From NCBI GenBank assembly GCA_905234145.1, contig CAJOGK010000014.1, positions 1 through 34,449 on the forward strand: a DNA stretch of 34,449 nucleotides, in the 5' to 3' direction. Below the pieces are notes generated by a model. That model was not told the DNA's origin, made no database searches, and was given only the letters and a program-made list of their open reading frames with translations. Origin of the DNA: an uncultured Prevotella sp. (GTDB lineage: Bacteria; Bacteroidota; Bacteroidia; Bacteroidales; Bacteroidaceae). Below are positions 24,363-31,558 of this stretch, one piece after another (the first letter of the stretch is position 1; the number at the start of each line of letters is the position of its first letter). The translations under genes and the position numbers were made by a program.

Positions 24363-26763
24363 TCGCCTCTGGCATCTTTTCCAATGGCACGATGATGCGA
24401 TTCATCCACTCTGGTACACCCTTGCGTGGATTCTTTTCCAGTTGCTGTTGCCACTCTTCGTCGGTCAAACGAGGCTGGTCTATGGGTTGTGTAAACTCGC
24501 GATAGCTTAATACCGCACCACGCATCAGGTACAGATAGCCTTCAACCTCTACGATTACATAGAGCTCGTCAGCATCGCCCACAGCTTCGAATAGAACCGA
24601 TTTGTCGGGATTGTTGTCTGCATTCGCAGTATAGACATCAGCTACCAATGCCACCTTGCGATCAGCACCCTCTACATTGTCCCAGCCATATAAATACTGG
24701 TCTTTTTCGCGAAGTAATTCAAGACTGATATACTCGAACGTAGAACCAATGATTTCGATATGGTGATACTCTTCGTCAGATAGTTTCTTGCCAGCCAATT
24801 CTTTTTCGCTTACACTTAGCAGGAATTCTGCTTGTTCGTGAATGCCCTCTGTGGCGATTTTTATTTTTTCAGTCATCATCTGATGCTCCTCCAAAAACTT
24901 CTGTGTGTTGTCAAGCAGTTCGATGGCTTTCTTCCAGAAACTGATATTAGGTTCAACAAAACCCTTTACGATAGGATTGGGGGGACCACCACCGCCACAC
25001 TCGGCGCCCATCGGTTGTTTGGCGTAGAGAATGGCATCGTGCTTTAGTTCTGCCCACGAGGCCAGTGCCGCATTCAGGTCTTTCTTCGCCCACTCTGGGT
25101 TCTCCATGAAGTAAGGCAGTTTATGATCCTTATCCTTTGTATTAATCACCTTCAGGGCATTCATCCACTGGGTGGCGATGGTCTCGTTCCAATCGATCTC
25201 ACCCATGCGTTTTTTCATGTCCGTAAGACTTTTCGAGAGATCTTTCCACTCAGTCTTTTCCTCCATCAGGATTTTCTCAGCTTCCGATACCCCCATTGCA
25301 GCCATGAAGTCCAGTCCCTTAGGTGTAGCACGCAGGGTGGGCTTGTTGTTGTAATCAACCATTTTCAATAATACCTCTGCATCAGGCTGATAGCGCTGAG
25401 GCATCACACAAATCTTGTTGTGACTGGTCTTTTCGTAAGGTGGACGAATGCGGGTTTGTTTATTGCCTATTTCCTCAAGGTTTTTCTTGATACGACCCAA
25501 GGCCTGCTTATCGTTCAAGAGGGCTTCCATCGGCTTGCCTTCTTTCTTTACCTCAGCAATAACCTGTGGGATGCTCAGGTTGTCGGGTGCCCCCATCATA
25601 TAAGTAACAAGCTTGTTTACCAAGTCATATTTCTTCTGTAGACTTGGATTGTTCATCATGGCGCAGGCGATAACGATAGCGGCATTTACCTCGTTATCGT
25701 TGTCCATGCCAAAGGGCACACTCTGTAACCACATCATACCACGGAAATATTCTTGCAGCACATTGTTACGGGTATAGTGACCACGTGGACGGAACAGACT
25801 ATAGCCAAATTGTACGTCGTGGTAGTCGGCCATAAAACGACTAGGTTTGTCTTTGGCGTCCATCACGTTCTGCACTTCTTCTGCAATCAATTCATCGGCC
25901 CCAGCGTCGAAGGTCGTGCCTCTGAAGAGGGTTTCTGCTATCGTAAAGAATCTTACGTTGTGTTCTGCGGCTCGCTCAAGAGCACTTCCGTTTTCTGCAT
26001 TCTGGTAAATCTTCTTCATCGCCTGAAGCATACCATCGTTGTAATCTACCATCTTTGCGAAGAAGGAGTACATCTCTACCTCGCGTAACATACAGTCGAA
26101 ATACAGATGGAACAGCTGCAGATACAGGTCGGTGGTTACGAAGTTTGGAAACTCCTGATAGTCGTTCTTCTCATATAACTGGAACAACTGATCGTTTTGT
26201 GCAGGTACGATGGCAAAACCATCCTCAGCCAAACGCTGGTTCAAATCAGGATCAAAGTCTTTTAACTGGTCGGGGTTCACCAAGTTCTGCGTATTAACAC
26301 GCAAATCCTCCGGCACCTCAAAATTCAGTTTCTTAACTTCTTTGATGCGTGCTTGCAAGCGCTTCATAAAAGCAAGCTCTTCTTTGTTGTAATTCATGTA
26401 ATTCGACTCGTCGATCACACGGTAATAGAAGTCTTCCCAGCGCTCGTCTTCGCCACATTGATACTTGTCCCAAGGCAGTTTTTCGTCGAGTACAAACGTG
26501 AGCGAATCATACCAAGTGGTTTTGTGATAAACACCACGAATGTGTGAATCCTTAAATGGATAGCCACGTTGGGCAGCAGGGGCACTACAGAGTGTACGGA
26601 GGTCGGCTAGCGATAATCCCGTCACGTCCATGTTGTAGTCGATACTGTCAATCAGTTTCTCCACATCAATTTGCGATGGAGGGGGTACTGATACCATTGT
26701 CTGTTTTGGCGTACAGGCCACTATCAGGCCAGTTGCGCATACTGCTAATAATAACTTTTTCAT
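24331..26763 (-). CDS. DUF3160-type lipoprotein
   Basis: This 810-residue protein has a lipoprotein signal (MKKLLLAVCATGLIVAC; Cys17). The mature body is mainly helical and matches DUF3160 in pattern: NDYQEFPNFVTTDLYLQLFHLYFD, FRPRGHYTRNNVLQEYFRGMMWL, DPGYR-like segments, and a C-terminal part with ECGGGGPPNPIVKGFVEPN and VYTANADNNPDKSVLFEAVGDADELYV. The family is found in many bacterial phyla and has no established function. It shares an ATGA overlap with the FG-GAP-like gene before it and a 32-bp overlap with the CapA-like gene after it, so the three are almost certainly translated as a unit at the envelope. Confidence 0.8.
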   Translation of the reverse strand: MKKLLLAVCATGLIVACTPKQTMVSVPPPSQIDVEKLIDSIDYNMDVTGLSLADLRTLCSAPAAQRGYPFKDSHIRGVYHKTTWYDSLTFVLDEKLPWDKYQCGEDERWEDFYYRVIDESNYMNYNKEELAFMKRLQARIKEVKKLNFEVPEDLRVNTQNLVNPDQLKDFDPDLNQRLAEDGFAIVPAQNDQLFQLYEKNDYQEFPNFVTTDLYLQLFHLYFDCMLREVEMYSFFAKMVDYNDGMLQAMKKIYQNAENGSALERAAEHNVRFFTIAETLFRGTTFDAGADELIAEEVQNVMDAKDKPSRFMADYHDVQFGYSLFRPRGHYTRNNVLQEYFRGMMWLQSVPFGMDNDNEVNAAIVIACAMMNNPSLQKKYDLVNKLVTYMMGAPDNLSIPQVIAEVKKEGKPMEALLNDKQALGRIKKNLEEIGNKQTRIRPPYEKTSHNKICVMPQRYQPDAEVLLKMVDYNNKPTLRATPKGLDFMAAMGVSEAEKILMEEKTEWKDLSKSLTDMKKRMGEIDWNETIATQWMNALKVINTKDKDHKLPYFMENPEWAKKDLNAALASWAELKHDAILYAKQPMGAECGGGGPPNPIVKGFVEPNISFWKKAIELLDNTQKFLEEHQMMTEKIKIATEGIHEQAEFLLSVSEKELAGKKLSDEEYHHIEIIGSTFEYISLELLREKDQYLYGWDNVEGADRKVALVADVYTANADNNPDKSVLFEAVGDADELYVIVEVEGYLYLMRGAVLSYREFTQPIDQPRLTDEEWQQQLEKNPRKGVPEWMNRIIVPLEKMPEANEEFFYSSGC

Positions 26764-27260
26764 TGGCTAAAGGTTTTTATTGCTGTTTCTTGGTTTACAC
26801 CTTTTATAATAAAATGATCGAACTTCATGCCAAAACCACTCCATTTATAATCGCTTACTACGTAGAGGCTATCAGTGGTCGATTCTAAAGCACGTATCTT
26901 ACCATCGATATAATGAAAGTCTTCAAGGATGCCTCCTAGTTTCGATCCCATCCATAGGGCGCGTGCCTTGCCGTTTACCAGTTTGAAGATAAAGAGTCTG
27001 CGCGCCTTCTCTGGGTAAAATCGTGTGGCTTTTACCACGCCCACCATTGCATCCTCGCGCCCGTCGCCATCTACATCACCTACTTGAAACTGGTACACGA
27101 GGTAGGGGAGTTTCCAATCGTTTAACCAGTAAAGGCTGTCGTGCACTTTCTTTAGCGTAAATGCGCCTTTGGTTTGTGTATGCTCGCTGGTTTGAGCCAA
27201 AAGGGTTGTGGCCAAAATCAGCCCTAGGGCAATCAGGATTTGCTGTGGTCTTAGCTGCAT
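26760..27260 (-). CDS. Exported FG-GAP/VCBS-like protein of unknown function
   Basis: This 166-residue protein has a signal peptide (about 1-23, ending TTLLAQT). It has one clear calcium-loop-like motif, VGDVDGDGREDAMVGVV, of the FG-GAP/VCBS type. The rest (RLFIFKLVNGKARALWMGSKLGG, then FHYIDGKIRALES) looks like a small beta-propeller fragment or single repeat. It starts 3 bp after the kinase remnant and ends in an ATGA overlap with the DUF3160 gene. It is shorter than typical multi-repeat FG-GAP proteins, so it may be a single-repeat partner of DUF3160. No catalytic residues are recognised. Confidence 0.7.
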   Translation of the reverse strand: MQLRPQQILIALGLILATTLLAQTSEHTQTKGAFTLKKVHDSLYWLNDWKLPYLVYQFQVGDVDGDGREDAMVGVVKATRFYPEKARRLFIFKLVNGKARALWMGSKLGGILEDFHYIDGKIRALESTTDSLYVVSDYKWSGFGMKFDHFIIKGVNQETAIKTFSQ

Positions 27261-27263
27261 AGC

Positions 27264-27870
27264 TTACTCCATAGGGAACAAACCATAGAGTTTGGCGTCG
27301 ATCATATCTGTCACTTGCTTCAGATGTTCAGGATTATCGCCAAACTTGCAATTGTCTCCGTCTACGATGATCAGCGGACCTTTATAGGTGGCTATCCACG
27401 TTTCGTAGCGTTTTTCCAGTCCCTGCAGATAGTCCAGTCGCATGGTCTGCTCGTACTCTCTGCCTCGTTTCTGGATTTGGGCTACCAAGGTAGGAATGCT
27501 CGAACGGATGTAAATCATCAGATCGGGTAGTTTTACGAGCGACATCATCAGATCGAAGAGATCGGAATAATTATCGAAGTCGCGATCGCTCATCATGCCC
27601 TGGTCGTGCAGATTGGGTGCAAAGATACGGGCATCCTCAAAGATCGTGCGATCCTGAATGATTGTGTCGCTCGATTTTGAGATTTCCACCACCTCCTTGA
27701 AGCGTTTGTTCAGGAAGTAAATCTGCAGGTTGAACGACCATCTGGGCATATCGGCATAGAAATCTGCCAGATAGGGGTTGTTGTCAACGGGTTCGAATCT
27801 TGGTATCCATCAAGAGTTTGGTGAGTGTGGTTTTCCCACTACCGATGTTGCCAGCTACTGCTATGTGCAT
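27264..27870 (-). pseudogene. Deoxynucleoside kinase 2, broken by an apparent 14-bp deletion
   Basis: The ATG at 27868-27870 opens a frame MHIAVAGNIGSGKTTLTKLLMD with an intact P-loop, then diverges and stops after 28 codons. A second frame resumes at PRFEPVDNNPYLADFYADM and continues to the family C-terminus (QDRTIFED, lid RGREYEQ, ending YGLFPME). Aligned by codon with the neighbouring kinase, the stretch between CTCTTG and CCAAG is 7 nt here against 21 nt there, a 14-nt loss just after the P-loop helix. The downstream piece alone (from 27749) lacks the ATP-binding loop and cannot be an active kinase. The intact form would have phosphorylated a deoxynucleoside, probably with a specificity different from its neighbour, as in tandem dAdo/dGuo kinases of lactobacilli. 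Confidence 0.8.
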
Positions 27871-27883
27871 AATGATTGTTTAT

Positions 27884-28507
27884 TTAGGGGTTAGGGAAGA
27901 GTCCGAATAGTGTGGCATCGATGCGGTCTACGATCTGTGCTAGGTCTTTAGAGTTATTCTTAAAGTCGAGTTGATCCTTTTCTACAATGATCACCCTACC
28001 TTTATATTTGTTGTAGATAAAGTCATCGTAGCGTTCGTTCAGATTTTGCAGATAATCTAGTTGGATGGTCTGCTCATAGTCGCGCCCTCGCTGTTGGATA
28101 TTGTTCACCAGATGGGGCACTGAAGCATGCAGATAAATCATCAGGTCAGGTAGTTTTACCATCGATATCATCTGCTCAAATAGTTCCATGTAGGTTTCGT
28201 AGTCGCGATCCGAGAGATTGCCCATGGCGCGATTATTTTCCATAAACACATACACACCCTCAAAAATGGTGCGATCTTGAATGATGGTGTGGTCGCAGTT
28301 GGCAATGTCTATCAGGTCACGAAAGCGCTCTTTTAGGAAATATACTTCCAGATTAAACGACCAGCGATGAATGTCGCGATAGTAGTCTTCCAGATAGGGA
28401 TTGCCTTCCACGGCTTCAAACCTTGGCTCCCAACCGTAGTGGTGAGCCAAGAGGCGTGTCAGCGTCGATTTACCGCTGCCTATATTTCCTGCTATAGCGA
28501 TGTGCAT
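27884..28507 (-). CDS. Deoxynucleoside kinase (dNK/dGK family)
   Basis: This is a 207-residue enzyme from ATG 28505-28507; an upstream extension (28519) adds four residues and is less likely. It has the P-loop GNIGSGKST (7-15), the substrate-site region RFEAVEGNPYLEDYY, DRT at 78-80 (family DRS/ERS position), and the lid RGRDYEQ around 140-146. It salvages deoxynucleosides by 5'-phosphorylation. Base specificity cannot be decided here. The gene overlaps the pseudouridine synthase gene by 16 bp and sits 13 bp before the broken second kinase, a tandem arrangement suggesting an ancestral pair with complementary substrates. Confidence 0.9.
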   Translation of the reverse strand: MHIAIAGNIGSGKSTLTRLLAHHYGWEPRFEAVEGNPYLEDYYRDIHRWSFNLEVYFLKERFRDLIDIANCDHTIIQDRTIFEGVYVFMENNRAMGNLSDRDYETYMELFEQMISMVKLPDLMIYLHASVPHLVNNIQQRGRDYEQTIQLDYLQNLNERYDDFIYNKYKGRVIIVEKDQLDFKNNSKDLAQIVDRIDATLFGLFPNP

Positions 28508-29166
28508 AATGCTTTCCAAAGAGGGTCGTTAGGGATGGGAGCCTCTGCCGTGACAGGCTCTTTCGATACTGGATGGATAAAAGCCACGCGTCGTGCCATC
28601 AGTGAAATGCTGCCATCGGGATTACTGCGTGGGGCACCGTATTTCAGGTCACCTTTGATGGGACATCCCATCGCTGCCAGCTGACAGCGTATCTGATGGT
28701 GGCGACCTGTCATCAGGTTTACTTCCAATAGACTGTAGTTGTCTGAGTGGGCAATGGTGCGATAATTCAGGATCGCTTTCTTTGCATTAGGCTTCTCTTG
28801 GTCATAGGCATAAGATTTGTTCTGCTTCTCATTCCTCACCAACCAATGGGTAAGCGTGCCCTCACTTTCGCGAGGGGCGTTTTTAACAATCGCCCAATAG
28901 GTCTTGTGAACCTCGCCCTCAGCAAACATCTTGTTCAGACGGGTAAGGGCTTTCGATGTACGTGCAAACACGACGAGTCCGCTTACAGGGCGATCCAACC
29001 TGTGAACCACACCCAAGAAAACTGCCCCTGGTTTGGCGTACTTCTCTTTGATATAGTCTTTCACTATATCAGAAAGGGGGCGATCGCCAGTTTTGTCACC
29101 CTGTACGATCTCCCCGCTCTGTTTATTTACAATGATGATATGGTTGTCTTCGTAAACGACCTCCAT
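28492..29166 (-). CDS. RluA-family 23S/tRNA pseudouridine synthase
   Basis: This is a 224-residue enzyme from ATG 29164-29166; the TTG at 29175 would begin inside the heptamer array. It has the RluA catalytic motif HRLDRPVSGLVVFART with Asp58, a second conserved stretch HKTYWAIVK, and LMTGRHHQIRCQLAAMGCPI near residue 165. There is no S4 RNA-binding domain, so it is a short stand-alone synthase. The target uridine in rRNA or tRNA is not deducible. Its start is separated from the fabG stop by the (ATTGAAC)4-type array. Confidence 0.9.
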   Translation of the reverse strand: MEVVYEDNHIIIVNKQSGEIVQGDKTGDRPLSDIVKDYIKEKYAKPGAVFLGVVHRLDRPVSGLVVFARTSKALTRLNKMFAEGEVHKTYWAIVKNAPRESEGTLTHWLVRNEKQNKSYAYDQEKPNAKKAILNYRTIAHSDNYSLLEVNLMTGRHHQIRCQLAAMGCPIKGDLKYGAPRSNPDGSISLMARRVAFIHPVSKEPVTAEAPIPNDPLWKALCTSL

Positions 29167-29200
29167 AATGTTCAATGTTCAATTTTCAATGTTCAATGAA
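29167..29200 (-). repeat. Four tandem heptamers at the fabG-pseudouridine synthase joint
   Basis: On the plus strand GTTCAAT (29170-29176), GTTCAAT (29177-29183), TTTCAAT (29184-29190) and GTTCAAT (29191-29197) are directly adjacent. Three are identical and one has a single change. The array starts immediately beside the ATG at 29164-29166 and leaves 3 bp before the fabG stop codon. Confidence 0.85.
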
Positions 29201-29938
29201 CTACATATTCATGCCACCATCTACCTGAATCACCTGTCCGCTTACGTAGCTCGACATGTCTGAAGCAAGGAAGGTTGCCACGTTGGCAATATCCTCTACC
29301 TGACCACCACGACGAAGTGGAATCTTCTGCTTCCACTGCTCGCGAACTTCATCAGGGAGTGCAGCGGTCATGGCTGTCTCAATAAAACCGGGAGCAATCG
29401 CATTGGCGCGAATACCCTTTGGACCCATCTCCTGGCCAATACTCTTAGCAAGCGCAATCAGTCCTGCCTTTGAGGCTGCATAGTTAGCCTGACCAGCATT
29501 ACCATGTACACCTACTACAGAGGCCATATTGATGATAGAACCACCACGCTGACGCATCATCACAGGTACACAAGCGTGGATAAAGTTGAAGGCACTCTTC
29601 AGGTTTACTGCGATGACAGCATCCCACTGCTGCTCAGTCATGCGCAACATCAGTCCGTCTTTTGTAATACCGGCATTGTTTACCAGAATATCGATAGATC
29701 CAAACTCCTCTTTTACTGCCTTTACCACTTCCTCTGTCTGAGCAAAGTCAGCTGCGTTTGAGGCATAGCTCTTGGCCTTTACGCCCAAGGCGGCAATTTC
29801 CTTTTCTGTTTCCTCGTTTACTGCGAGGTCGGTGAATGCGATGTTAGCGCCCTCAGCGGCGAACTTCAGTGCGATAGCTTTTCCGATACCGCGTGCAGCA
29901 CCTGTAATCAGCGCTGTCTTACCTTCTAATAATCCCAT
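29201..29938 (-). CDS. fabG: 3-oxoacyl-[acyl-carrier-protein] reductase
   Basis: This 245-residue short-chain dehydrogenase reduces 3-oxoacyl-ACP with NADPH in fatty acid elongation. Its motifs are complete: the cofactor loop TGAARGIG (13-20), NNAG at about 87-90, Ser near 139 (IINMASVVG), the YAASK catalytic pair (Tyr152, Lys156), PGFIETAMT, and the C-terminal QVIQVDGGMNM typical of FabG. It starts 43 bp after tetR, across a heptamer array, and is read from the TetR promoter. The neighbourhood suggests that lipid supply is under that regulator. Confidence 0.92.
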   Translation of the reverse strand: MGLLEGKTALITGAARGIGKAIALKFAAEGANIAFTDLAVNEETEKEIAALGVKAKSYASNAADFAQTEEVVKAVKEEFGSIDILVNNAGITKDGLMLRMTEQQWDAVIAVNLKSAFNFIHACVPVMMRQRGGSIINMASVVGVHGNAGQANYAASKAGLIALAKSIGQEMGPKGIRANAIAPGFIETAMTAALPDEVREQWKQKIPLRRGGQVEDIANVATFLASDMSSYVSGQVIQVDGGMNM

Positions 29939-29981
29939 TTTGATTTACGATTTAAATATTTACGATTTACAATTTATTAAT
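29939..29981 (-). repeat. Heptamer array at the tetR-fabG joint
   Basis: On the plus strand the units are GATTTAC (29942-29948), GATTTAAA (29949-29956), TATTTAC (29957-29963) and GATTTAC (29964-29970). They lie 3 bp from the fabG start codon (29936-29938). The unit sequence is unrelated to the next array at 29167, but the layout is the same. Confidence 0.8.
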
Positions 29982-30575
29982 TTACTTTCTCTGAAACTTT
30001 CCCAGTGCACCATAAACCACCTTTGCCACTTGAGGTTTGGTATCTTCCTCTTTCATACCGTGCGCAATGCGCCCGTATATATAAGGTACTTCCAGACCTT
30101 TGATACAATAGTGGGTAATGTCGGCTACCAGGTCTACATTATCAATGTCAAATTCACCATCGTCCTTTCCCTCGTTATACACCTTACGGAAGAGTTCGAT
30201 TTCTGCATCGTCAAAGTGCTTGCGCACCTTCTCTACCATCCAAATGTTACGGAAGAACTCGGCTCTCAGGTTACCATTGCGCACTACCGTTTCGCGAATC
30301 ATGCTCAGGTGGGTGTAAATCAGTTCAATGATTTTATCCTGTGGACGAATCTTTCTGGCAGCAACCTCATCGAGCTTGTCGCTAAGTCGTTCCAACTCGC
30401 CTTCAATAACGGCATAATAAATTTCTTCTTTTGATTTAAAATAGGTATAAAGTGTTCTTCGACCCTTACCCGATTGCTGGGCAATGTCGTTCATTGTGGT
30501 ATTCTCCAAGCCGTTTTTGGCAAATAGTTGGCGAGCCACATCTACGAGCTTCTGTCTGGTTTTGGATATGGACAT
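29982..30575 (-). CDS. TetR/AcrR family transcriptional regulator
   Basis: This 197-residue protein has the TetR DNA-binding domain at about residues 8-55 (ARQLFAKNGLENTTMNDIAQ, then SGKGRRTLYTYFKSKEE). A helical ligand-binding domain follows (about 60-197) with no recognisable effector site. It heads the run to fabG. A strong AGGAGG ribosome-binding site, rare in this window, precedes the ATG. A perfect inverted repeat overlaps its promoter, which is the standard arrangement for autorepression. Position next to fabG makes an acyl-CoA or lipid-related effector plausible, but this is inference. Confidence 0.88.
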   Translation of the reverse strand: MSISKTRQKLVDVARQLFAKNGLENTTMNDIAQQSGKGRRTLYTYFKSKEEIYYAVIEGELERLSDKLDEVAARKIRPQDKIIELIYTHLSMIRETVVRNGNLRAEFFRNIWMVEKVRKHFDDAEIELFRKVYNEGKDDGEFDIDNVDLVADITHYCIKGLEVPYIYGRIAHGMKEEDTKPQVAKVVYGALGKFQRK

Positions 30576-30582
30576 AAATGCT

Positions 30583-30589
30583 ACCTCCT
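30583..30589 (-). promoter_or_regulatory. Strong Shine-Dalgarno sequence of tetR
   Basis: On the minus strand AGGAGGT lies 7 nt before the ATG of tetR. Such a near-complete anti-SD match is uncommon here and supports the chosen start. Confidence 0.7.
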
Positions 30590-30602
30590 ATGTTTTGTAA
30601 AA

Positions 30603-30628
30603 TTGCACACGACAATTACAGTGTGCAA
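30603..30628. promoter_or_regulatory. TetR-type operator palindrome
   Basis: TTGCACAC (30603-30610), a 10-bp spacer, then GTGTGCAA (30621-30628) form a perfect 8+8 inverted repeat. It overlaps the -7 box and the likely transcription start of tetR, so binding would block initiation. The geometry suits a dimeric TetR protein. Confidence 0.75.
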
Positions 30629-30657
30629 AATTAATGGTTTTATTTGAAATACGCAAG
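30626..30657 (-). promoter_or_regulatory. Promoter of the tetR-fabG operon
   Basis: A minus-strand TAATTTTG -7 box (30626-30633) has CTTG (30654-30657) 20 bp upstream, one base from TTTG. The leader from here to the ATG is about 45 nt and includes half of the operator. Confidence 0.7.
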
Positions 30658-30713
30658 AAAAAAGCGAAGAAAAGTTTCAGAAAAAGCAAAAATCGAAAAA
30701 AAACGCCTAATTA

Positions 30714-30745
30714 TTTGCGTAATTCAAAAAAAGTTTGTACCTTTG
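30714..30745 (+). promoter_or_regulatory. Promoter of the initiator tRNA gene
   Basis: TTTG (30714-30717), 20 bp, then TACCTTTG (30738-30745) match the consensus exactly. It is followed by GCACCCGCTT, the same leader as at the tRNA-Ser gene. A-tracts at 30658-30703 lie just upstream. Confidence 0.85.
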
Positions 30746-30766
30746 CACCCGCTTAAGAAAAAACAT

Positions 30767-30839
30767 CGCGGAGTGGAGCAGTTGGTAGCTCGCCAGGCTC
30801 ATAACCTGGAGGTCGCACGTTCGAATCCTGCCTCCGCAA
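30767..30839 (+). tRNA. tRNA-fMet (CAU), initiator
   Basis: A full cloverleaf is seen: acceptor CGCGGAG with CTCCGCA, D-arm GAGC/GCTC, anticodon stem CCAGG/CCTGG with loop CTCATAA, T-loop TTCGAAT and discriminator A. The C1-A72 mismatch at the end of the acceptor is the mark of bacterial initiator tRNA. The CCA end is not encoded. One T-stem position is C opposite C (GCACG against CCTGC). Confidence 0.9.
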
Positions 30840-30842
30840 CTA

Positions 30843-30877
30843 AAATGCAAGCTTACGGGCTTGCATTTATTTTTTTG
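30843..30877 (+). terminator. Rho-independent terminator of the initiator tRNA
   Basis: AAATGCAAGC (30843-30852) and GCTTGCATTT (30859-30868) form a perfect 10-bp stem with a 6-nt loop, followed by ATTTTTTT. It starts 4 bp after the tRNA. Confidence 0.9.
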
Positions 30878-30885
30878 CCTTAAGC

Positions 30886-30935
30886 CGAAAAATAAATCCG
30901 ATCGCCAAGCCTCCTATCTTGACAATCGGATTTTT
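30886..30935 (-). terminator. Terminator of the SLT-domain gene
   Basis: AAATCCGAT (30894-30902) pairs with ATCGGATTT (30925-30933) over 9 bp; a small CAAG/CTTG stem sits in the loop. On the minus strand the hairpin is followed by ATTTTTC. It lies 22 bp past the stop codon, facing the tRNA terminator. Confidence 0.75.
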
Positions 30936-30954
30936 ATGGTTCATAAATAGATCG

Positions 30955-31398
30955 CTACTTCATTTTGTTCATAACCTTCCTATAATACTTGTTTGTTGCT
31001 CTAATGCTGTATTTAAGACCTCCATTCCAGGAGCGGATAGCTTTCTCGATGCTATTTTCTGGGTTATGATACTTCTGAATTAAGAGGAACATCTCCTTCG
31101 ACTTCTTAACGCTGTAACGGTCGCTTAATGTATAACGCTTCTTACTCTTCTGCTTTTTCAAAATCTGGTTGCATTCTTTCACCAGTATCGGAGTAATCTG
31201 CATGGCCCCTACTGAGTTTCCACTCACGGCCTTGGTGTTCCCTTCGCTTTCTACTTGGATAATCGCATCCATTACTGGATTCCAGTTCGTGCCCGATGTT
31301 TTAGTGCTCTTTGCGGCATTTCCTTTCGCCATTACATTTACGCTTAAAATCATAAGAGCCATCAAGCACACACTTGCTTTTTTAATAAAATGATTCAT
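30955..31398 (-). CDS. Small exported SLT-type lytic transglycosylase/lysozyme-like protein
   Basis: This 147-residue protein from ATG 31396-31398 has a signal peptide (MNHFIKKASVCLMALMILSV, cleavage near NVMAKG). The domain opens with MDAIIQVESEGNTKAVSGNS, where Glu50 is the likely catalytic acid, then VGAMQITPILVKECN, the G-x-M-Q-I/L motif of SLT muramidases. It closes with SIEKAIRSWNGG. This is a minimal domain, so activity on peptidoglycan is probable but unproven. An in-frame ATG at 31423 (12 bp after the GTG at 31434) would add eight residues; the shorter start is preferred because it leaves a compact signal peptide. A long structured leader precedes it. Confidence 0.8.
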   Translation of the reverse strand: MNHFIKKASVCLMALMILSVNVMAKGNAAKSTKTSGTNWNPVMDAIIQVESEGNTKAVSGNSVGAMQITPILVKECNQILKKQKSKKRYTLSDRYSVKKSKEMFLLIQKYHNPENSIEKAIRSWNGGLKYSIRATNKYYRKVMNKMK

Positions 31399-31497
31399 AT
31401 TTCTATACTTTAGGCGGAGACTCATCGCGAGCACCGCGTTATCCTTTAGATTTTCTAATCAATGTGCGACGTTTATCGCATGGATTTTCTCAAATCC
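31399..31497 (-). other. Structured 5' leader of the SLT-type gene
   Basis: About 100 nt separate the predicted transcription start from the ATG. On the RNA strand, four hairpins can be drawn in order: GGATTT-GAGA-AAATCC, TGCGA-TAAACG-TCGCA, TTAGA-AAA-TCTAA and CGCG-GTGCT-CGCG. GCGGA at the 5' end can also pair with TCCGC near the start codon. This layout is regulatory in appearance; no known riboswitch class was recognised. Confidence 0.45.
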
Positions 31498-31501
31498 GCT
31501 G

Positions 31502-31533
31502 CAAAGTTACACAGAATCAGCATGTTAGCCAAA
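31502..31533 (-). promoter_or_regulatory. Promoter of the SLT-type gene
   Basis: A minus-strand TAACTTTG -7 box (31502-31509) has TTTG (31530-31533) exactly 20 bp upstream, an ideal match. It defines the long leader down to the ATG at 31398. Confidence 0.8.
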
Positions 31534-31558
31534 TTTTTTAGGCTTTTTTATAAAAATT

